From positions 21,655,262 through 21,719,261 of the forward strand of contig NC_084814.1 of the NCBI RefSeq assembly GCF_963583255.1: a DNA stretch of 64,000 bases. The letters run 5' to 3'. Position 1 is the stretch's first letter. Each line of letters starts with the position of its first letter. Shown in pieces: positions 58,514 through 64,000 of the stretch. This stretch comes from Pyrus communis. Lineage: Eukaryota; Streptophyta; Magnoliopsida; Rosales; Rosaceae. The notes beneath the pieces are model-generated. The model worked only from the letters and a program-made list of their open reading frames with translations, was not told the origin of the DNA and did no database searches. Both the position numbers and the translations under genes were made by a program.

Positions 58514-58672
58514 TTAGAAAGCTTCAGGATGTGGCTTTGTGATGGTTATGCTTTGTATTGAAGCAGCCTGCAGCGGAAGAGATGACGAAGAATCTGATGT
58601 CTCAACTTCTTCGTTCTCTTCGAAGATTTTGTTTTCTCTAGTCTCTTCTTCGATGGTATTTGAACTAGCCAT
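58514..58672 (-). CDS. 52-codon MASSNT-type small ORF
   Basis: Starts MASSNTIEEETRENKIFEEN and continues with a Ser-rich, then Thr/Pro-containing tail to TAA. The N-terminus is related to the neighbouring 49-codon ORF. The homologous frame at 14457 is broken by one inserted base. Unrecognised. Confidence 0.28.
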   Translation of the reverse strand: MASSNTIEEETRENKIFEENEEVETSDSSSSLPLQAASIQSITITKPHPEAF

Positions 58673-59469
58673 ATAGTGTTGTACAAATGTGTTGATAGCT
58701 TATGTTGCTTGATGCGACTCTGAGATGGTAGCGGATGCAAGTTTGTGCTGGTTAGGCTTTGTAAAATCACATTTAATATAAAATTTCATTACAATAAAAA
58801 TATAACATGATTTTAATTGATATGGGATAAGGATGGAGATGAATGATAATGATGGTATGTACTACCAAAATTACTCTTTAGTTTTATTTTTTTATTGATT
58901 TCTTTTGTTACTTTGTTCTTGGTTCAAATGAAAACTCAACTATGGCACTAGGGAGACTATCTTTTTAGACTATATTTTGTTGGTCATATGATGTGGTAGT
59001 TGATTCTTCAAAGCATCAACTGCCACATTATATGATTTACAAAATATGGTTTAAAAATATGATTTTCCTAGCATTTTCCCTCCCCCCATAAATTGTGTTA
59101 CAAATTTAAAGACCATTTTCTCCGCATTAGACCATTTCAAACCAGCATTGATGCCTCTCATTCATAAATTAACGAGAATCTAATGTGAAAAATATAAAGT
59201 TCAGGTGCCTATATCCAAATGCCTATTTAATTTTGAATGTGCCCCTTGAAATTGTTAGACAGAAATGCTAACGAGACTCTTTTAAAAGTAGGACTAGTTA
59301 TAGACTTGTCATCTTATGTTTTTTACACAATATTTTAAAATGTTGACCTGTAGAATTGACATTAGATTGTATAGTAACAAGAAGTTCACAAAGAAAGCAA
59401 CTTTTGAAAAAGTCCTTAACATTTCTCATTCTTAGATATTTTTCTTTTTGACTTGTCTGCTTTCATACC
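58673..59469. other. Duplicated intergenic sequence
   Basis: Homologous to 14461-15189. AT-rich; nothing else supported. Confidence 0.5.
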
Positions 59470-59645
59470 GTGTGTCCGGCATACCAAGCTTGGAAACCAT
59501 TAAAGGACCCATTTAAGGGGAGAGGATGGGCTAAACTTTACAATGAGATAGTAATAATGTAGTTTAATTTCTTTTTTGATGATAATTGAACCTAAAACCT
59601 CTCACTTACAAGTGAAAAAGAATACTATTAAATCATAGTACAAGA
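59470..59645 (-). mobile_element. Decayed SINE-like element
   Basis: Copy of 15190-15372. The B-box is degenerate (GGTTCAATTATC). Confidence 0.5.
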
Positions 59646-60036
59646 ATTTCATACTCTTGGCTCCTCTTATTAAACATGTTTAGGGTTGGGGGTGGGGGTA
59701 GGGGAGGGGGTGGGGAGGTACGACCGTACGGGGGTCTTTATATAATGATCTTTACTGGTAAACCCTTCAGCCAAGAGTTCAATTTTGGTCATAAATAATA
59801 CTGAGCAGACGACAGTTGCTCATGAAACCGTCATTTCGATTTGTCAGAAGATAGATTATCCCTAAACATATGAAGGGATATGGGTACGTTAAATTCAAGC
59901 TCTTCATAATTTATATTCATGACTAAAACTAATGACTAGTTTATAATAGAGTGCGTGCTAAGAAAAATGCTAATCATTTTTTATGAGCTCTTTGACATTT
60001 CATAATTTAATATTAATTATCGTATTAATATTATAA
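59646..60036. other. Spacer with a short G-rich tract
   Basis: 59683-59718 is a GGGGTGGGGGTAGGGGAGGG-type tract absent from the other block. The remainder matches 15400-15780 with gaps. Confidence 0.6.
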
Positions 60037-60160
60037 GAGAATTGTTATTAATACTATAATAATATCATTCTACACTCTTTATAAGTATATTTTTTTTCTA
60101 ATTATAAAAAATTTGAAGTGCAGAATAAGATTTTTAAAGTATCAATAATAATTTTTTTTT
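60037..60160. mobile_element. Degenerate MITE, complete
   Basis: Inverted-repeat arms GAGAATTGTTATTAATACT and AGTATCAATAATAATT around an AT-rich centre. Same family as 19939-20059. The copy at 15781 has only the left half. Confidence 0.65.
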
Positions 60161-60223
60161 ATAAAATATTATGTCAAAAACATTAGACGATAGAGAATCG
60201 ATAAAGAATTTTACTTTTAAAGG

Positions 60224-60764
60224 ATCTCCTTAGCATTTGTTGTGTGTTAATTCATGTTGTGTTATTCTTGTGTCACGTGAGTAGTGGCTTGGCTAAGAAG
60301 ATTGTAAGTCGTCTATATCACAAAGCGTGTACTGAAAAGTGACCTTACTAATGCACGCAACTCACTGTCACACTGACTCCCACTTCTCTCTTGTCTCTCC
60401 CAGCCATTCACTCACTGTCACTCAGACAATCGCGACCACCCCATGAAAAGTGACCTTTCTTTGTGTTGACTTCTTGTAACACTTGCAGGGCGACCCCATG
60501 ATTTTAAAGCTCAAGGGAGAGGAACTCAAGAATGTGGAGCAGCAACGGGAACTGTTTGATAGAAGGCATGATGGGACACGAATTGTCCCTTTGGATACCC
60601 AAAACTGGTTGGAACTCAATATGTACGGGTTCAGGTTCGCGTTCAAGTATTTCAAGTTCAAAATGTTCGTGCTCTCATAAAGTTCAAGAAGCATTGCTAA
60701 CTATCCCATGGCTGCTGAAAACCATCCCACTGCAGCTGCTCCCACTACATATGATGACATGGAC
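60224..60764 (+). pseudogene. Gene fragment F, copy 2, unrecognised
   Basis: After a TTGCAG acceptor-like site it reads GDPMILKLKGEELKNVEQQR, then ELFDRRHDGTRIVPLDTQNW. The frame stays open to about 60680, longer than in copy 1. Homologous to 32491-33182. Upstream CACTGTCACTCAGACAATCG is also shared. I do not recognise the protein. Confidence 0.5.
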
Positions 60765-61365
60765 ACGTATATTGTCATCCCTGAAAGATTACCCGATGCT
60801 GAGGTGGTTCCCCCGAATGTTGGAGGAACGTGTGTTTGATTGGTTGGAGCATAGAACCCCAGCAGAGGGTAAGGAGGCAATGGCAAAATGGAGGGTGAAT
60901 TGGCACAGACCAGCTGTGCAAGAAACTTCATCATCTCATCTCCTCCCAACTTAGGGTAATGTCCTAAACTCTCAACTCCCTGCATTCTGCAATCTCTCTG
61001 ATTATTTTTTCGAGATTTAGGAATTTAGGGACTTGGGGATTGCTCATTGTTTGATTTGGTCTGATTTTCCAAATTTTGAATGAATTGACATTTTGAGAAA
61101 TGGATAGGGGATTTGTTTCCCTTCATTGCCTGACTTGCATATGTACCATTTTGGTTCATACACGATATACGATTGGTCATTGTTTGACATTGCTGTACTG
61201 ATTTTTCAATCTATTTTCTGGAAAAAGTGGAGTGCCATTAACATTTCCCTTCCAAAATCCAATTTTTAGATCATGCAAAGCGCAATGAGTTAGAGGAGCA
61301 AGAGCTTAGAAGTTTCAAGTAGCAAAAGATCATGTTGTACGAAGCCTAACCAGTGGCGTTTTTGG
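60765..61365. other. Spacer
   Basis: A short open stretch (YIVIPERLPDAEVVPPNVGG) follows the F fragment and stops. Nothing further is supported. Confidence 0.4.
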
Positions 61366-61714
61366 TATGTAGGCTTGGGTATCCCAGACGAAGCAGAATT
61401 ATAAACGCCCTTATTGGAGATGCACGCGTTGTGCCTATTTTGTTCGGTGGGTCAAGGCAGATTTAGCAATCGAGTTTAAGGAATTATCTTCAATATTTGC
61501 CAACATATCTACTAAATTGGTAACAATTGAGGAAGACATCAAAAGGTACCTCAAATAGAAGGATGCAGCCCGCCATTTATCTGAACAAGTTAAGCAAAAT
61601 GTGGTAGTTGTAGTGAAGGAGCTCCGCCGAAGTTGCAAGGTTGCCAACCGGCAGTTCATTATCGCAATAGCAATATTTGTGTTATGTGTAGGGTTTTTTA
61701 TGTTTCATTTTTAG
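61366..61714 (+). pseudogene. GRF-type zinc finger protein relic
   Basis: The plus frame reads YKRPYWRCTRCAYFVRWVKA, then a coiled-coil-like IEEDIKRYLK with one stop, and a C-terminal hydrophobic segment FIIAIAIFVLCVGFFMF before TAG. The order of zinc-finger end, coiled coil and terminal membrane segment fits plant GRF-type zinc finger proteins often linked to transposons. The first Cys pair is missing. Confidence 0.4.
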
Positions 61715-62136
61715 GAAAACTAATGAAAATGATTTGAAAACTTTGAGTTTTAACGAAAAAAACAAAATAAAATGTAAAGTGAATAGTACCAAGATTGACT
61801 TTTTAGTGTAAAACTATAGTTTTTCGTTAAAGTGAACAGTAATGAGATCTTTTCGTTAAAGTTCTCTTGATTTTATTGGGACAATGCCGGTCCTAATTTT
61901 ATTTAATTATTCTATGTTTAATTGTTTCATATAACAATATTTGTGTTATTTGTAGCCCCGTTGATGATGACGGAAAGAACCTTCAATGCCCCCTCATTGA
62001 TATCGCTCGATGGAACTTTTACTGTTGCATATGTTGATATCCTCAGCGGCCAATCTGGACAATCTTTGTCCACAAGAAGCAATAACATTATACCACATCG
62101 TGCCAATGCATACTCAATCCGTATACGTGTTTAAAC
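61715..62136. other. Spacer
   Basis: AT-rich. A repeated TTTTCGTTAAAGT phrase occurs at 61819 and 61847. No gene is supported. Confidence 0.5.
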
Positions 62137-62315
62137 GCTTTTAACTTTAGAAAACATAAACTCCCTTAATGGTTTGATAAACAGTGAAGTGCGTGGAGAA
62201 ACACAGCTTATTTTGAACGCTTATAGCTTAAGAAAACATAAACTCCGTCCATGGCTTAATAAACAGCGAAATGTGTGGAGAAACACAGTTTATTTGAAAC
62301 GCTTGTAACTTTATT
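62137..62315. repeat. Tandem repeat, period about 81 bp
   Basis: Units at 62137 and 62217 plus a partial at 62299. Each begins AACGCTT and contains AAACATAAACTCC and GTGGAGAAACACAG. Confidence 0.9.
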
Positions 62316-62394
62316 TCTTACGCTCACATTGGCTCTCCGCCATCAGGTTTAGCGAATTCTTGCACCATAGAGTTGATATCTTAAACATGGAATG

Positions 62395-63353
62395 TGCCTA
62401 ATTTTGTAGTTGTCCTCTCCGCCATATCGGGTTTCAGCCATTCTCCAAGATTCTCTGGCAAAGGCAACAAATGCAACAGCTCAAGTTTGGTGAGAAACTG
62501 CAGACCTGAGGAAGCATTTGCAGGCGCAAACAATTGCGCACGTGGAGGTATTTCAAGCTCGGTAGTGCCCCCTCTTCAATTTCTGTCCACTCCTCCAGAA
62601 CACGCGAAGCAATGGTGAGAACCTGGAGCTTTGGAAACCCAACAGCGCTACAGAATTCTTTCCCTATTCGTTTAGCATCATAAGCATTCCAAAGGCTAAG
62701 ATTTTCCAAGTTGGGTAGCGGTTGAAATACCAATGATGAGTCCTCGGATATATGAGAGTTGCCTAATGTTAGATTTGTAAGCCTTCCCGAGGAGCCAAAA
62801 CAAGTACGTAGGTTTCCTTGGATGCCTTCCAGGCAAAGCTTTTGAAGAAAAGGTGGGGGCGAGAATGAATCCAGGAGGATAAGATTTCCCTCGCTGACGG
62901 CGTCTTTTGCTTCTAGAGACAAGGAAAGGAGTTCTAACATCTTCTTTATAGAGGCAAGTAGCTCATTGATATTCTCTTCAGCAAAATCGTTCACTCCAAG
63001 TTTTCTGAGCTGTATCAGATTACCTAACTCTTCTGCAATTCCACCACCAGCATGTATACATGTCAGGGTCAGAATATCATTCAAGCTTCCTATTCCTACT
63101 GGTACCTTCATCCCGTGAACATCTCGAAACACGTTCTTGTACGTTTTGATGTGCCTCAACATCACAAGATTGAGGATCTCATCTGGCAAAGCGGTTAAAC
63201 GCCCACAAAATCTGATGTCAAAAGTTTGTAGAGCTTGTAATCTACTGAGCTCCTCTGGAAGCTCTTAGTACATCAGTGTGGTTGAAGCCAAGATACAAGA
63301 GGAGTATCATGTCTCCCACTTCATTTGGTAACGTTTTGACTTTGGTATATGTT
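62395..63353 (-). pseudogene. CC-NBS-LRR C-terminal LRR region, truncated by an insertion
   Basis: The minus strand encodes leucine-rich repeats of an RPM1-type resistance protein: KTLPNEVGDMILLLYLGF, LQALQTFDIRFCGRL, LPDEILNLVMLRHIKTYK, through to EGALPSLKYLHVRNCLRLQM and a terminus ending LGTFHV. One frameshift lies near 63270 and another near 62513. Upstream coding sequence is cut off at 63353, where LTR-like DNA begins. It is related to the tails at 13482 and 57750. Confidence 0.85.
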
Positions 63354-64000
63354 GGACCCTAAAAATTACAAAGCCTACATGGCGTGCAGGCCGAGTAACT
63401 AATAAGCTAACTACTTCATTCGGTTGAATGCGGGGCGTGCCAACTCGTCGGCCAAGGAGTAAAATTTGTTGATGTTGCGTTGAGTGCGTTGCTGACTTCT
63501 TTATCTTGCGACTGCGGCCGAGGAAGGAACAAATCTCGGCCTTTGGATTCTCGAGGTTGAACACAAGGTTGCTAATTCTACGAAGTTCACGAATCGTTGG
63601 CGCCAGATTCGGTAACAATGATTTTATTCGTGAGAGTATAAGCACGTCGAATCAACACCAGACTATACGAACACAAGTACTCAAAGGTGATGTATGTCTT
63701 GATGGTAAATGTGATTCAGCCATCAGAATGTCAAACTCTAAAACTGACTTGTGAGTATCTAATCATAAAATCACTCGGCGCTCAATGCGCCGAATGTCGT
63801 AACTCGTAACACCTTACTTCGTCAAGAAGGCTAATAAGATGACCTCTGCCAATAAGGATTCGAAAACCCTTCTCGATCGAGACTGAGATAGGTAACCAGT
63901 CGGCCTCGACGCAGTGCTGTTTATTCAAACTGAAGGTGCTTCGTGATCGGCTGATTCTACGGCAACAATGTTGTTTATCCAAACTGAAGATGTTCGCTAG
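63354..64000. mobile_element. LTR-like insertion, open at the window edge
   Basis: Begins TGTTGGACCCTAAAA exactly where the LRR frame breaks. It contains a TGGCGCCAGATTCGG stretch at 63600 that could be a primer-binding region, and a repeated TTTAT(T/C)CAAACTGAAG (63919 and 63974). No second LTR or coding domain is inside the window, so the class is uncertain. Confidence 0.35.

Overview
This is plant nuclear DNA, AT-rich and intron-bearing. It carries an RPD3-class histone deacetylase, PPR and NBS-LRR genes, tRNA-primed LTR retrotransposons, and CACTA, PIF/Harbinger and hAT-type transposons. The gene repertoire and repeat types suggest a woody rosid, probably Rosaceae (Malus or Pyrus type). 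That placement is inference from memory of family resemblance.

Layout. 1-2772 is the 3' part of an HDA6-type histone deacetylase, cut by the window start. 3942-4943 is a single-exon plastid-type SAM methyltransferase/spermidine-synthase-fold protein. 5000-8290 is intergenic with simple repeats. 8297-10590 is an internally deleted Ty3/gypsy chromovirus. 11427-13190 is an intact E-class PPR gene resembling Arabidopsis At1g64310, followed by a broken NBS-LRR tail. 15850-32490 holds accessory DNA: a minisatellite split by a TIR element, the first copy of a small secreted-peptide gene, a young Ty1/copia LTR element with a dead interior (21098-30012), and a CACTA transposase relic. 34037-41549 and 41550-about 53297 are two tandem units. 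Each contains a minus-strand gene-fragment block (D), a 124-bp minisatellite and a second type of block (C) carrying the secreted-peptide gene. The second unit has three insertions: an hAT-like element, an 890-bp GATACG-rich element and a PIF/Harbinger element. 54477-60160 is a second, decayed copy of the PPR/NBS-LRR region, its PPR broken by a 902-bp hAT-like insertion. 60224-63353 holds further gene relics, ending in an NBS-LRR pseudogene truncated by an LTR-like insertion at the window edge.

The genes do not form a pathway. The first 13 kb is ordinary genic sequence and the rest is a duplicated, transposon-rich cluster. The most interesting element is a three-member family of two-exon secreted peptides (19076-19452, 39797-40196, 48117-48486). 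Promoter, signal peptide, intron and the first 23 residues encoded by exon 2 are nearly identical among the three. The C-terminal tails are unrelated to each other, and in two copies lie in or beside expanded C-rich tracts. Pairwise comparison of the duplicated blocks also resolves several transposon insertions to the base, because the empty site survives in the sister copy.
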